DNA from: Cognatiluteimonas lumbrici
GTDB lineage: Bacteria; Pseudomonadota; Gammaproteobacteria; Xanthomonadales; Xanthomonadaceae
Reading direction: 5' to 3'
Length of the DNA: 64,000 nt
Assembly (NCBI RefSeq): GCF_006476065.1
Contig: NZ_ML636798.1
Span: forward strand, 310,001 to 374,000
The notes under the pieces are model-generated. The model had not been told where the DNA came from. It worked only from the letters and a program-made list of their open reading frames with translations, and searched no databases. Below are positions 45,990 to 54,332 of the stretch, piece by piece. The position numbers and the translations under genes were made by a program. Position 1 is the stretch's first letter. Every line of letters starts with the position of its first letter.

Positions 45990-48002
45990 TCAAGCCTCCA
46001 GCTCCAGCAGCACGGTGTCGGCCTCGACGAACTCGCCGGCGCTGGCGGTGACGGCCGCGACCTTGCCGTCGCGCGGCGCCTTGAGCGCCAGCTCCATCTT
46101 CATCGCCTCGATCACCAGCAGTTCCTGTCCCGCCACGACGTTGTCCCCCCGTGCGGCCCGGACCACGACCACGCGTCCCGGCATCGGCGCGCGCAGCTTG
46201 TCGTCCTGTACCGACGACGTGTCGCTGTCCCGACGATACACCTCCACCGGAACCAGCGGCAGGCGGCGCTCGCCGTCGTGCAGCACCAGGCTGCCGGGCG
46301 CGTGCAGCACGCGGTAGCTGGCGGCGGCGCCGTCGAAGCGGGCGCTCAGGACGCCATCGTGCAGGAATGCGCCGTCAACTTCCACGATCGCGCCTTCTTC
46401 CGGTGCCATCGGCTGGATGCTGTAGCGGCCGCCGTGGCCGTGGGCCACGAGGTCCAGGCGCCGGCTGCGATGCAGGAAGCCGAGCAGGCGCTTGCCCGCA
46501 TGCCCCAACCGCCAGCCGTCCGCCAGCGCCCACGGCGATCCCGGATCGCCGGAGGCCGCGGCGCGGCGCGCGGCCGCCTGTTCCTGCAGCAGCATCCGCG
46601 CGGTCGCCGCCGCGACCAGCAGCGCGGGCGCGATCGGCGCGTCGGGATCGGGCAGGAACTCGTCCAGGTGGCGGTCGAGGTAACCGGTGTCGATCCGCGC
46701 CTCGACCACCGCGGGATGCCGCACCAGCCGCTCGAGGAAGGCGATGTTCGACTTCGGCCCCGCGACTTCGCACTGCGCCAGCGCCTCGCGCAGGCGCGCC
46801 AGTGCCCGCGCGCGGTCGGCGTCGTGCACGATCAGCTTGGCGATCATCGGGTCGTAGAAGATGGTGACCGTGTCGCCCTCGACCACGCCCGAGTCCACCC
46901 GCACGTGCGCCGACGCCGCCGGCAGCCGCAGCCGTTCCAGCTTGCCGGAACCGGGGAGGAAGCCGGCTTCCGGATCCTCCGCGTACAGCCGCACCTCGAT
47001 CGCGTGGCCGCGCTGCGGAATGTCCTCCTGCGCCAGCGGCAGCGGGGCGCCGGCCGCGACCCGCAGCTGCCACTCGACCAGGTCGAGCCCGGTGGTCATC
47101 TCGGTGACCGGGTGCTCCACCTGCAGCCGGGTGTTGATCTCCATGAAGAAGAACTCGCCCGACGGTGCGACGATGAATTCCACCGTGCCCGCGTTCGCGT
47201 AGTCGATCGCGCGCGCGGCCTGGACCGCGGCCGCTCCCATCGCCGCGCGCAGCTCCGGCGTCACGAACGGAGAGGGCGCTTCCTCCAGCACCTTCTGGTA
47301 GCGCCGCTGCGCCGAGCACTCGCGCTCATTGAGATGGATGACGTTGCCGTGGGCGTCGCCGAACACCTGGATCTCGATGTGGCGCGGGGACTCGACGTAG
47401 CGTTCGAGCAGCACGCGGTCGCGGCCGAAGGCGTTGGCGGCCTCGCGCTGGCAGCTCTCCAGCGCCGAGGCGAACTCGCCCGCTTCGCGCACGATGCGCA
47501 TACCCTTGCCGCCGCCGCCGTGCGCAGCCTTGATCATCAGCGGATACCCGATCCGATCGGCCTCGCGCCGGAGCAGGTCGGGCGACTGGTCCTCGCCGGT
47601 ATAGCCCGGCACCACCGGCACCCCGGCCGCCGCCATCAACTCCTTGGCACCGGCCTTGCTGCCCATCTTCCGCATCGAGGCCGCCTTGGGCCCGATGAAC
47701 ACCAGGCCGGCGGCCTCGACCGCGTCGGCGAAGTCCGCGTTCTCCGACAGGAACCCGTAGCCCGGATGGATCGCCTGCGCGCCCGAGGCCAACGCCGCCG
47801 CGATGATCGCGTCCCCGCGCAGGTACGACTCCTGCGGCCGCGGCCCGCCGACCGGATACGCCTCGTCCGCCAGCCGCACGTGCTGCGCATCCCGGTCCGC
47901 CTCCGAGAACACCGCCACCGTCCGCACCCCCAACCGCCGCGCCGTCCGGATCACCCGGCAAGCGATCTCCCCGCGGTTGGCAATCAGGATCTTCTCGAAC
48001 AT
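45990..48002 (-). CDS. liuD: Methylcrotonyl-CoA carboxylase biotin-containing alpha subunit
   Basis: 670 aa: biotin carboxylase domain, linker and C-terminal biotinyl domain. FEKILIANRGEIACRVIRTARRLG opens it, then KAAHGGGGKGMR (ATP loop), EINTRLQVEHPVTE, and the biotin site EAMKMEL. It forms the 3-methylcrotonyl-CoA carboxylase with the beta subunit at 54333-55943. The ATG at 48002 is chosen by family alignment; the upstream frame runs through the inverted-repeat element. Its ATG is only 7 nt from the left end of that element. Confidence 0.93.
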   Translation of the reverse strand: MFEKILIANRGEIACRVIRTARRLGVRTVAVFSEADRDAQHVRLADEAYPVGGPRPQESYLRGDAIIAAALASGAQAIHPGYGFLSENADFADAVEAAGLVFIGPKAASMRKMGSKAGAKELMAAAGVPVVPGYTGEDQSPDLLRREADRIGYPLMIKAAHGGGGKGMRIVREAGEFASALESCQREAANAFGRDRVLLERYVESPRHIEIQVFGDAHGNVIHLNERECSAQRRYQKVLEEAPSPFVTPELRAAMGAAAVQAARAIDYANAGTVEFIVAPSGEFFFMEINTRLQVEHPVTEMTTGLDLVEWQLRVAAGAPLPLAQEDIPQRGHAIEVRLYAEDPEAGFLPGSGKLERLRLPAASAHVRVDSGVVEGDTVTIFYDPMIAKLIVHDADRARALARLREALAQCEVAGPKSNIAFLERLVRHPAVVEARIDTGYLDRHLDEFLPDPDAPIAPALLVAAATARMLLQEQAAARRAAASGDPGSPWALADGWRLGHAGKRLLGFLHRSRRLDLVAHGHGGRYSIQPMAPEEGAIVEVDGAFLHDGVLSARFDGAAASYRVLHAPGSLVLHDGERRLPLVPVEVYRRDSDTSSVQDDKLRAPMPGRVVVVRAARGDNVVAGQELLVIEAMKMELALKAPRDGKVAAVTASAGEFVEADTVLLELEA

Positions 48003-48009
48003 TCTTTTG

Positions 48010-48041
48010 GCCACAGATTTCACAGATAAAAAAGGATTTGG
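48010..48041 (+). repeat. Left terminal inverted repeat of the GxxExxY element
   Basis: GCCACAGATTTCACAGAT followed by AAAAAAGGATTTGG. The GxxExxY stop codon lies 5 nt further in. Confidence 0.85.
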
Positions 48042-48045
48042 CTCG

Positions 48046-48426
48046 TCAGTAGATGCGGCGTCGCACTTGGGCCTTGGGGCCAAAGTTCAGGAGAAGGCCC
48101 AAAGGGATATTCGTGGCTTTCAGGTAGTTCAGAAGCTGGGCATCATGGGCAGGGAGAAGGTGCTCCACGGCTTTGATCTCCACGATCACTTTACCTTCCA
48201 CCAGGAAGTCTGCCCTGAAGATGCCGACGCATTTTCCCTTGAAGCGCACTTCCAGGCTGGCTTGGCGCACGAAGCCAATTCCCTGGGCTTCCATCTCCAG
48301 TGCCAGGGCATTTTCGTAGACCCCTTCCAGGAAGCCATGCCCCAGCAGGTTATAGGTCTCGTAGAACGCACCAATGATCCGGCGGGTCAACGCGGCTTCG
48401 ATGTACCGGCGTGAGTTCGCATCCAT
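48046..48426 (-). CDS. GxxExxY protein (PD-(D/E)xK nuclease-like)
   Basis: 126 aa. It carries the naming motif Gly31-x-x-Glu34-x-x-Tyr37 (GFLEGVYENAL) and, after it, a PD-(D/E)xK-like core: Asp73 in RADFLVEGK and Glu83-x-Lys85 in VIVEIKAVEHL. The family is grouped with the PDDEXK_3 fold, but no function is established to my knowledge. The start is the ATG at 48426; AAGGA about 10 nt upstream comes from the element's right inverted repeat, so the repeat itself supplies the ribosome site. It is the only gene between the two ends of the 456-bp element. Confidence 0.88.
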   Translation of the reverse strand: MDANSRRYIEAALTRRIIGAFYETYNLLGHGFLEGVYENALALEMEAQGIGFVRQASLEVRFKGKCVGIFRADFLVEGKVIVEIKAVEHLLPAHDAQLLNYLKATNIPLGLLLNFGPKAQVRRRIY

Positions 48427-48433
48427 GCGCACC

Positions 48434-48465
48434 CAATCCTTTTTTTCATCTGTGAAATCTGTGGC
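48434..48465 (-). repeat. Right terminal inverted repeat of the GxxExxY element
   Basis: Read on the minus strand from 48465 inward it is GCCACAGATTTCACAGAT, then GAAAAAAAGGATTGG. The first 18 bp are identical to the left end. Confidence 0.85.
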
Positions 48466-48476
48466 TAAAAAATGCC

Positions 48477-49259
48477 TTACCCCACCCACGAAGGTTTGCG
48501 TTTTTCGAGGAAGGCGGTGATGCCTTCCTGGCCTTCGGGGGAGACGCGGAGGCGGGCGATGAGGTCGGCGTTGGCGGCGTCGATGGCGACCGGGCCGGAG
48601 GCGTGGGCGACGTTGCGGACCAGGGCCTTGGCCGCGGCGGCCGCGACCGGGCCGGCTTTCAGCAGCAGGTCGACCTGGCGCTGCACGGCGGCGTCCAGCG
48701 CGTCCGCCTCCACCACCTCGTGCAGCAGGCCGATGCGGTGCGCCTCGGCGGCGTCGAAGACCTCGGCGCTGGCGAAGTAGCGGCGCGCGTTGCGGCTGCC
48801 GATGGCGGCGACGACGTAGGGCGAGATCACCGCCGGCAGCAGGCCTAGCCGGCTCTCGGTGAGCCCGAACTTCGCCGCGGGCACGCCGATGGCGATGTCG
48901 CAGGCGGCGACCAGGCCGACGCCGCCGCCGAACGCGGCGCCGTGGACGCGGGCGATGGTCGGCTTCGGCAGTTCGTCCAGGGTGCGCAGCAGGCGGGCGA
49001 GGGCGAGGGCGTCCTCGCGGTTGGCGTCCTCGCTGGCCGCGGCCATGCCGCGCATCCAGTTCAGGTCGGCGCCGGCCGAGAACGAGGCGCCGGCGCCCTC
49101 CAGCACCACCACGCGCACCGCGGCATCGGTGGCCAGCCCCTCGAGCGTGCGGGTCAGGGCCGCGACCAGGGCGTCGTCGAAGGCGTTGTGCAGTTCCGGG
49201 CGCTCCAGGCGCAGGCGGGCGACGGCGCCGTCCCGGGTCAACCGCATGGGTTCGCTCAC
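48477..49259 (-). CDS. liuC: Methylglutaconyl-CoA hydratase (enoyl-CoA hydratase family)
   Basis: 260-aa crotonase-fold hydratase. The oxyanion-hole segments are ASFSAGADLNWM and HGAAFGGGVGLVAACDIAI. The C-terminal SPEGQEGITAFLEKRKPSW is typical. The GTG at 49259 has AGGAG 7 nt upstream and gives SEPMRLTRDG; an ATG at 49247 is the alternative. The context (methylcrotonyl-CoA carboxylase, HMG-CoA lyase) indicates the methylglutaconyl-CoA step of leucine breakdown. Confidence 0.9.
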   Translation of the reverse strand: MSEPMRLTRDGAVARLRLERPELHNAFDDALVAALTRTLEGLATDAAVRVVVLEGAGASFSAGADLNWMRGMAAASEDANREDALALARLLRTLDELPKPTIARVHGAAFGGGVGLVAACDIAIGVPAAKFGLTESRLGLLPAVISPYVVAAIGSRNARRYFASAEVFDAAEAHRIGLLHEVVEADALDAAVQRQVDLLLKAGPVAAAAAKALVRNVAHASGPVAIDAANADLIARLRVSPEGQEGITAFLEKRKPSWVG

Positions 49260-49333
49260 GCCTCGGCTCCTGCTGCTGGATGGCGCTCCATGATACCGGC
49301 GGGCACCGCGCGCCCGGCCTGGCCTTGCCGGAA

Positions 49334-49356
49334 GCAAATGCGATCCATTCTCGTTT
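49334..49356. promoter_or_regulatory. Predicted Fur box upstream of the FTR1-type permease
   Basis: A 23-bp site reading GCAAATG...ATTCTC.TTT matches the classical dyad GCAAATGAGAATGATTCTC-ATTT at 18 of 23 positions by eye. It lies about 40-60 nt upstream of the permease ATG at 49396, where Fur would repress under iron sufficiency. It also lies just upstream of the divergent hydratase GTG (49259). Confidence 0.55.
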
Positions 49357-49395
49357 TCTCGTAGAATGCGGGGATTGTTTCCGACGGACACCCCG

Positions 49396-51330
49396 ATGCG
49401 CCTGCTCCCGATGAGCCTGCTCCGATTCGTTTCCCTGGCCGTCCTGCTGGCCGCGGCGCTTGCCGCCAGGGCCAACCCGCAGGTGCAGCAGCTTTGGCAA
49501 CTGCTGGACTACATCGCGGTGGACTACGCCGCGGCCGTGCAGGACGGCGAGGTCATCAGCGAGCTCGAATACGGCGAAATGCAGGAGTTCTCGGCGACGG
49601 TGTCCGAGCGGCTGGCCGGGCTCCCGGCGGAGCCGGCGCTCCCGGACCTGCAGGCGCGGGCGCAGGCGTTGCAGCAGGCGATCGCGGGCAGGGCGGACCC
49701 GTCGGAGGTGGACCGCCAGGCGCGCGCGCTGGCCGACGCCCTGCTCGAGGCCTATCCGGTGCCGCGCGGTCCCGCCGAGGTGCCGGATCTGGCCCGCGCC
49801 GACACCCTGTACCACCAGTACTGTGCGAGCTGCCACGGCCCCACCGGCGACGGCGACGGTCCCGCCGGGGTCGGCCTGGAGCCGGCGCCGATCGCCTTCA
49901 CCGACCTCGAGCGCGCGCGCCAGCGCAGCGTGTTCGGCCTCCAGCAGGTGATCGAGAACGGCCTCGACGGCACCAGCATGGCCAGCTATGCGCAGCTGCC
50001 CGAAGCCGACCGCTGGGCGCTCGCGTTCCACATCGGGCAGATGGCCTTCCCGGACAGCGAGGCCGGCAAGGCGCTGTGGGAACGGCGCGCCGACGTGCGC
50101 GCCGCGCTGCCCGACCTGGATGCACTGGTGCAGGCGCTGCCCGCCTCCATCGCCGGCCTGCAGGGCGCCGAGGCCGATGCGCTCACCGCGTACCTGCGCC
50201 GGCACCCGGAGGCCACCGCCGAGGCCGCGCCCGGGAGCGGCGGCCTGCTCGACCTGGCGCGCCTGCGCCTGCGCGAGGGTGCCGCGGCCTACGCCACCGG
50301 CGACCACGCGCTCGCGCGGGAAAAGATCCTGTCGGCCTACCTGGACGGGTTCGAGCCGGTCGAACCCATGCTGCGTGCGCGCGACGCCGGGCTGATGGCC
50401 GAAGTCGAGACCGCGATGGCGCGGCTGCGCGCGGACATCGGCAGCCGCGCGCCGGTGGGCGAGGTCGCGGCGCGCGCGGACGAGGTCGCGGTGCTGCTCG
50501 ACCGCTCGGAGCAGGTGCTCACGGACGACCAGGCCGCCGGTGCCGGCGCCGCCTTCGTCGGCGCGCTGACCATCCTGTTGCGCGAGGGCATCGAGGCCCT
50601 GCTGCTGGTGATCGCGATGGTCGCGTTCCTGCGCAAGGCCAACCGCACCGATGCCATGCCGTACGTGCACGCCGGCTGGATCGGCGCGCTGCTGGCCGGC
50701 TTCGCGACCTGGTTCGCGGCCACCAGCCTGGTCGCGATCAGCGGCGCCAGCCGCGAGATCACCGAGGGCATCGCCGCGCTGGTGGCGGTGGTGGTGCTGG
50801 TCTCGGTCGGCATCTGGATGCACGGCAAGGGCCAGGCCGACGCGTGGCAGCGCTACATCCGCGAGAAGCTGTCGCACGCGCTGTCGAAGGGCTCGAGCTG
50901 GTTCCTGTTCGGGCTCGCGTTCCTGATCGTGTACCGCGAGGCCTTCGAGACGGTTCTGTTCTACGCGGCGCTGTGGAGCCAGGGCAACCACGCCGCGGTG
51001 CTGTCCGGCGCGGCGGTGGCCGCGGTGGCGCTGGCGGTCGTGGCCTGGGCGATGTTGCGCTTCAGCAGGCGGCTGCCGTTCGGCACCTTCTTCAAGGCCA
51101 GCGCGGTGCTGATCGCGGTGCTCGCGGTGGTGCTGGCGGGCAAGGGCGTGGCCGCGCTGCAGGAAGCCGGCTGGGTGTCGATGACCCTGGTGCCGGTGCC
51201 GCGCGTGGACCTGCTCGGCATCCACTCGACGCTGGAAACGCTGCTGGCGCAGCTCGTGGTGCTGGTCGTGCTGGTGGCCGGGTTCGCGTGGAACGCGCGG
51301 ATGGCGCGGGGGTTGGCGGCGGCGCGCTGA
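49396..51330 (+). CDS. Cytochrome c-FTR1 fusion iron permease
   Basis: About 644 aa. A signal peptide (LLRFVSLAVLLAAALAARA) is followed by a helical periplasmic part and a heme-binding site Cys143-A-S-Cys146-His147. The FTR1 membrane domain comes last, with REGIE at about residue 396 and REAFE at about 514, the two acidic iron-pathway motifs. Such fusions belong to the EfeU/FTR1 iron-uptake family; coupling of Fe(II) oxidation to import is inference. The ATG at 49396 is preferred over the one at 49366. A predicted Fur box lies upstream, and a REP follows the stop. Confidence 0.9.
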   Translation: MRLLPMSLLRFVSLAVLLAAALAARANPQVQQLWQLLDYIAVDYAAAVQDGEVISELEYGEMQEFSATVSERLAGLPAEPALPDLQARAQALQQAIAGRADPSEVDRQARALADALLEAYPVPRGPAEVPDLARADTLYHQYCASCHGPTGDGDGPAGVGLEPAPIAFTDLERARQRSVFGLQQVIENGLDGTSMASYAQLPEADRWALAFHIGQMAFPDSEAGKALWERRADVRAALPDLDALVQALPASIAGLQGAEADALTAYLRRHPEATAEAAPGSGGLLDLARLRLREGAAAYATGDHALAREKILSAYLDGFEPVEPMLRARDAGLMAEVETAMARLRADIGSRAPVGEVAARADEVAVLLDRSEQVLTDDQAAGAGAAFVGALTILLREGIEALLLVIAMVAFLRKANRTDAMPYVHAGWIGALLAGFATWFAATSLVAISGASREITEGIAALVAVVVLVSVGIWMHGKGQADAWQRYIREKLSHALSKGSSWFLFGLAFLIVYREAFETVLFYAALWSQGNHAAVLSGAAVAAVALAVVAWAMLRFSRRLPFGTFFKASAVLIAVLAVVLAGKGVAALQEAGWVSMTLVPVPRVDLLGIHSTLETLLAQLVVLVVLVAGFAWNARMARGLAAAR

Positions 51331-51336
51331 AAACCT

Positions 51337-51359
51337 TCGCGGCTTCCGCCGCTCCCACA
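51337..51359. repeat. REP-like palindrome, GTGGGAGC type
   Basis: The same 23-mer as at 23067-23089 (starting TCGCGGCTTCCGCCGCTCCC), in the same orientation, 6 nt after the FTR1 stop. Confidence 0.8.
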
Positions 51360-51370
51360 AGGAGGAGCGG

Positions 51371-51736
51371 TCAGTGCTTGCGGCGGGCCTTCGCGCCCGT
51401 CGCCTCGGTCATCTCGACCTCGAGCGTGAAGCTGCGCTGGTCGCCGGGATAGAGCGCACCGACGCCGATCACCTGGCGGTTCACTTCCTCGCCGCGCTCG
51501 TTGCGGATGCTCAGCACCATGGCGTACTCCCAGGTGCGGTCGTCGCCGCCGGGCGGTGCGAGCGTGCCCTCGATGTGCAGCGGCTTGACCTTCGTCTTGT
51601 CGCGCGCGAGCGACGCCTCGTCGTAACGCAGGTGGCCCCGGCACGCGGGGCACACGCTGGCACTTTCGAGGATGGTCGCCTTGCAGTGGGGGCAGGCGCG
51701 GGTCGCGCCCGCGCTCCCCGGGCGCGCCGTGCTCAT
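51371..51736 (-). CDS. Zinc-ribbon hypothetical protein
   Basis: 121 aa. The N-terminal zinc ribbon ACPHCKATILES...VCPACRGHLRY has two CxxC pairs. A beta-rich domain follows (LHIEGTLAPPGGDDRTWEYAMVLSIRNERGEEV), and the basic tail is KARRKH. It overlaps the bactofilin stop by 4 nt (ATGA), so it probably serves with it. No known function. Confidence 0.82.
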   Translation of the reverse strand: MSTARPGSAGATRACPHCKATILESASVCPACRGHLRYDEASLARDKTKVKPLHIEGTLAPPGGDDRTWEYAMVLSIRNERGEEVNRQVIGVGALYPGDQRSFTLEVEMTEATGAKARRKH

Positions 51737-52242
51737 GACGCGGACAGCGACTCCACCTTGGCCTTGCCGTTGCTGCCGGCGCCTGCGGACTTCTCGTCCC
51801 AGCCGAAGTCGGCCTGGCCGCGCATGCGCGCGCCCGCGGCGACGGTGAGCGAGCCGGCCTTGACGTCGCCGACCAGCACGCCGCCCTGCTGCAGTTCGAC
51901 CTGCTGCGCGGTCTCGATGTTGCCCTCGAGCTCGCCGGAGATGACCACGCGGCGCGCGCGCACGCCGCCGGTGAGCTTGGCGCCCTGCTCGATGGTGAGG
52001 TCGCCCTGCACGTTGACGTCGCCCTTGAACTTGCCGGCGATGCGGACGTTGCCGGCGCCCTCGATCTTGCCCTCGATGGTGAGATCGGCGGCGATCAGCG
52101 ATTCCTTGCCGGAGGCCTGGCGCTGGGCCGGGGCGGCCTCGGGCGCGGTGTTGGCGGCCGGCGGCTCGCGGAACGGCGCCGGCTCGTTGGTGAACGGGGA
52201 CGCTTCCTTCCTGGCCGCGGTTTTCTGGTCGAAGATCGCCAT
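51733..52242 (-). CDS. Bactofilin (polymer-forming cytoskeletal protein)
   Basis: 169 aa with a central right-handed beta-helix typical of bactofilins (LIAADLTIEGKIEGAGNVRIAGKFKGDVNV, then GELEGNIETAQQVELQQGGVLVGDVKAG). The Pro/Ala-rich N- and C-terminal tails are disordered. The ATG at 52242 starts AIFDQKTAARKEAS. Bactofilins form membrane-linked filaments affecting shape or polarity. It is coupled to the zinc-ribbon gene. Confidence 0.9.
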   Translation of the reverse strand: MAIFDQKTAARKEASPFTNEPAPFREPPAANTAPEAAPAQRQASGKESLIAADLTIEGKIEGAGNVRIAGKFKGDVNVQGDLTIEQGAKLTGGVRARRVVISGELEGNIETAQQVELQQGGVLVGDVKAGSLTVAAGARMRGQADFGWDEKSAGAGSNGKAKVESLSAS

Positions 52243-52337
52243 GTCTGTTGCCCTCTGCGCGAAGTCTGCAATGGATCCGGATCCCCCGGGACGATCGAGC
52301 CTAGCACGCTCGCCCGGGGGCCTTGCCGTGACCGTCG

Positions 52338-54299
52338 TCAAGCGGATGCGTAGAGGAAGTGGCGGAAGCGGTTGTAGTGCACCAACGCGTCTGCAATCAC
52401 CTGTTCAGCGTCGTAACCGTAGATGTCGTAGCCGCGCCCGCCCTGCGCCAGGAACACCTCGACCTGCCAGTACCGGGTGCGATCGCCCTCGCGGCGGGCG
52501 GCATCGGCGAGCGCGAACGCGGGGATCGCGTGCTGCACCGCGCGCGCGGCGTACAGGAAATCCGGCACGCCCTCGTGCACCACCCGCAGCCAGGCGCCGC
52601 CGTCCGCGTCGCGGCCGGACTCCGCGGCCAGCCCGCTGCCGGCCATCTCGGCCGCCACCCGGGCCAAGGCCCCGGCCACCACCTCGTCCAGGTACTTGTC
52701 CGCCTGTGCCCGGGTAGGGTGGTTGACGATCGCGGCCAGCCGGCGTCGCCAGGGCACCGTCGTGCCGGGGACGGCCGGCGGGGCGGGCAGCAGCGCGCTG
52801 CGGTGGAGCAGGGTCTCCTCGCGCAGCGCCTTCCAGATGCCGTAGCACATCAGCAGCATCACCAGCGCCAGCGGCAGGCCCGCGATTACCGCGGCCATCT
52901 GCACCGCCGCCAGCCCCCCGGCCAGCAGCAGGGTGCCGGCGACCGCGCCGCAGGCGAGCGCCCAGCCGACGCGCAGCCACAGCACCGGCTCCTCGTCGCC
53001 GCGCGAGGTGATCATCGCGATCACCAGCGCGCCGGCGTCCGAGGCGGTGACGAAGTACACCGCCACCAGCAGGCCGGTGATCCACGACAGGAAGGTTGCC
53101 CACGGCAGGTAGTCGAACACGGTGAACAGCGCCACCGGCATGTTGTCGGCCACGGTGCGCCCGATCTCGCCGTCGGCGACGTTGATGTCGAGCCAGATCG
53201 CGGTGTCGCCGAAGATCGTGAACCAGATGAAGCTGAAGCCCGCCGGCGCGAACAGCACGCCGAATAGGAACTCGCGGATGCTGCGCCCGCGCGAGATGCG
53301 CGCGATGAACATGCCGACGAACGGCGACCACGAGATCCACCAACCCCAGTAGAACAGGGTCCAGGTGCCGACCCAGTCGGTCGGCTCGTAGGCGTAGATG
53401 TGGAAGGTGCGCGAGACGAAGCCGTCCAGGTACAGGCCGATGTTCTCGACGAACGCGCGCAGCAGGAACTCGGTCGGCCCCAGCGCCAGCACCAGGAACA
53501 TCAGCAGGAACGAGACCAGGATGATCAGCTCGCTCATGCGGCGGATGCCATTGTCCAGGCCGGTCGCGACCGTCAGCGTCGCGAGCAGGGTCACGATCGC
53601 GATCAGCCACAGCTGCATCGCCAGCGACTGCGGCAGCCCGAACAGGTAGTTCATGCTGGCGTTGAGTTGCGACACGCCGAGGCCGAGCGAAGTGGCGAGG
53701 CCGGCAAGCGTGCCGACCACGGCGAAGATGTCGATCAGGTCGCCGGCGATCCCGTCGGTGTGGCGGCCGAGCAGGGGCCGGAACGCCGAGCGCAGCAGCA
53801 GCGGCTGCCCGCGTCGGTACCCGAAGTAGGCCAGCGCGAGTCCCACCACCGCGTAGATCGCCCAGGCGTGCACGCCCCAGTGGAAGAACGTCGCCTCCAT
53901 CGCGTCGCGCGCGGCCTGTGGCGAGCCCGGCGCCGCGTCCGGCGGGAAGCCGAAGTGGGTGATCGGCTCGGCGACACCGTAGAACACGATGCCGATGCCC
54001 ATGCCGCCGCTGAACAGCATCGCGACCCAGGTGCCGAAGCCGTAGTCGGGGGTGGCGTCGTCCGGCCCGAGCTTGATCCGCCCCAGTGGGCTGAGCGCCA
54101 GCGCGAGCAGGAAGACCACGAAGATGCCGACCGAGAGCAGGTAGAACCAGCCGGCCTCGGCGATGATCCAGGCATTGGCGGCGTCGAACATCGCGGCCGC
54201 GCGCTGCGGCGCGAAGCTGGCGTAAGCGATCAGGCACAGCGCGATCGCGGTGGCGCCGAAGAACGGCAACGGCGACACACGTTCGAGCAATGCTTTCAT
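52338..54299 (-). CDS. BCCT-family choline/betaine transporter
   Basis: 653 aa with 12 membrane helices and a long cytosolic C-terminal tail of about 140 residues, like BetT. The substrate segment WTLFYWGWWISWSPFVGMFIARISRGR matches BetT closely, and GGMGIGIVFYGVAEP is the glycine-rich stretch. It imports choline, glycine betaine or similar osmolytes by proton or sodium symport; which one is inference. No betaine synthesis genes are near. Confidence 0.9.
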   Translation of the reverse strand: MKALLERVSPLPFFGATAIALCLIAYASFAPQRAAAMFDAANAWIIAEAGWFYLLSVGIFVVFLLALALSPLGRIKLGPDDATPDYGFGTWVAMLFSGGMGIGIVFYGVAEPITHFGFPPDAAPGSPQAARDAMEATFFHWGVHAWAIYAVVGLALAYFGYRRGQPLLLRSAFRPLLGRHTDGIAGDLIDIFAVVGTLAGLATSLGLGVSQLNASMNYLFGLPQSLAMQLWLIAIVTLLATLTVATGLDNGIRRMSELIILVSFLLMFLVLALGPTEFLLRAFVENIGLYLDGFVSRTFHIYAYEPTDWVGTWTLFYWGWWISWSPFVGMFIARISRGRSIREFLFGVLFAPAGFSFIWFTIFGDTAIWLDINVADGEIGRTVADNMPVALFTVFDYLPWATFLSWITGLLVAVYFVTASDAGALVIAMITSRGDEEPVLWLRVGWALACGAVAGTLLLAGGLAAVQMAAVIAGLPLALVMLLMCYGIWKALREETLLHRSALLPAPPAVPGTTVPWRRRLAAIVNHPTRAQADKYLDEVVAGALARVAAEMAGSGLAAESGRDADGGAWLRVVHEGVPDFLYAARAVQHAIPAFALADAARREGDRTRYWQVEVFLAQGGRGYDIYGYDAEQVIADALVHYNRFRHFLYASA

Positions 54300-54332
54300 C
54301 GGCGTCCCTGCGTGGCGGCCACCGCTGGCGCC

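Larger units (their letters stand above)
48010..48465 (-). mobile_element. 456-bp inverted-repeat element carrying one GxxExxY gene (copy B)
   Basis: The left end 48010-48027 and right end 48448-48465 are perfect 18-bp inverted repeats (GCCACAGATTTCACAGAT). The similarity extends inward (AAAAAAGGATTTGG against GAAAAAAAGGATTGG) to about 32 bp. The only gene inside is the 126-aa GxxExxY protein. The element sits in the leucine operon, between the hydratase stop (48477) and the carboxylase alpha start (48002); without it the gap would be about 18 nt. No clear target duplication is visible; both flanks are T/A-rich (TTTTG and TAAAA). Confidence 0.75.
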
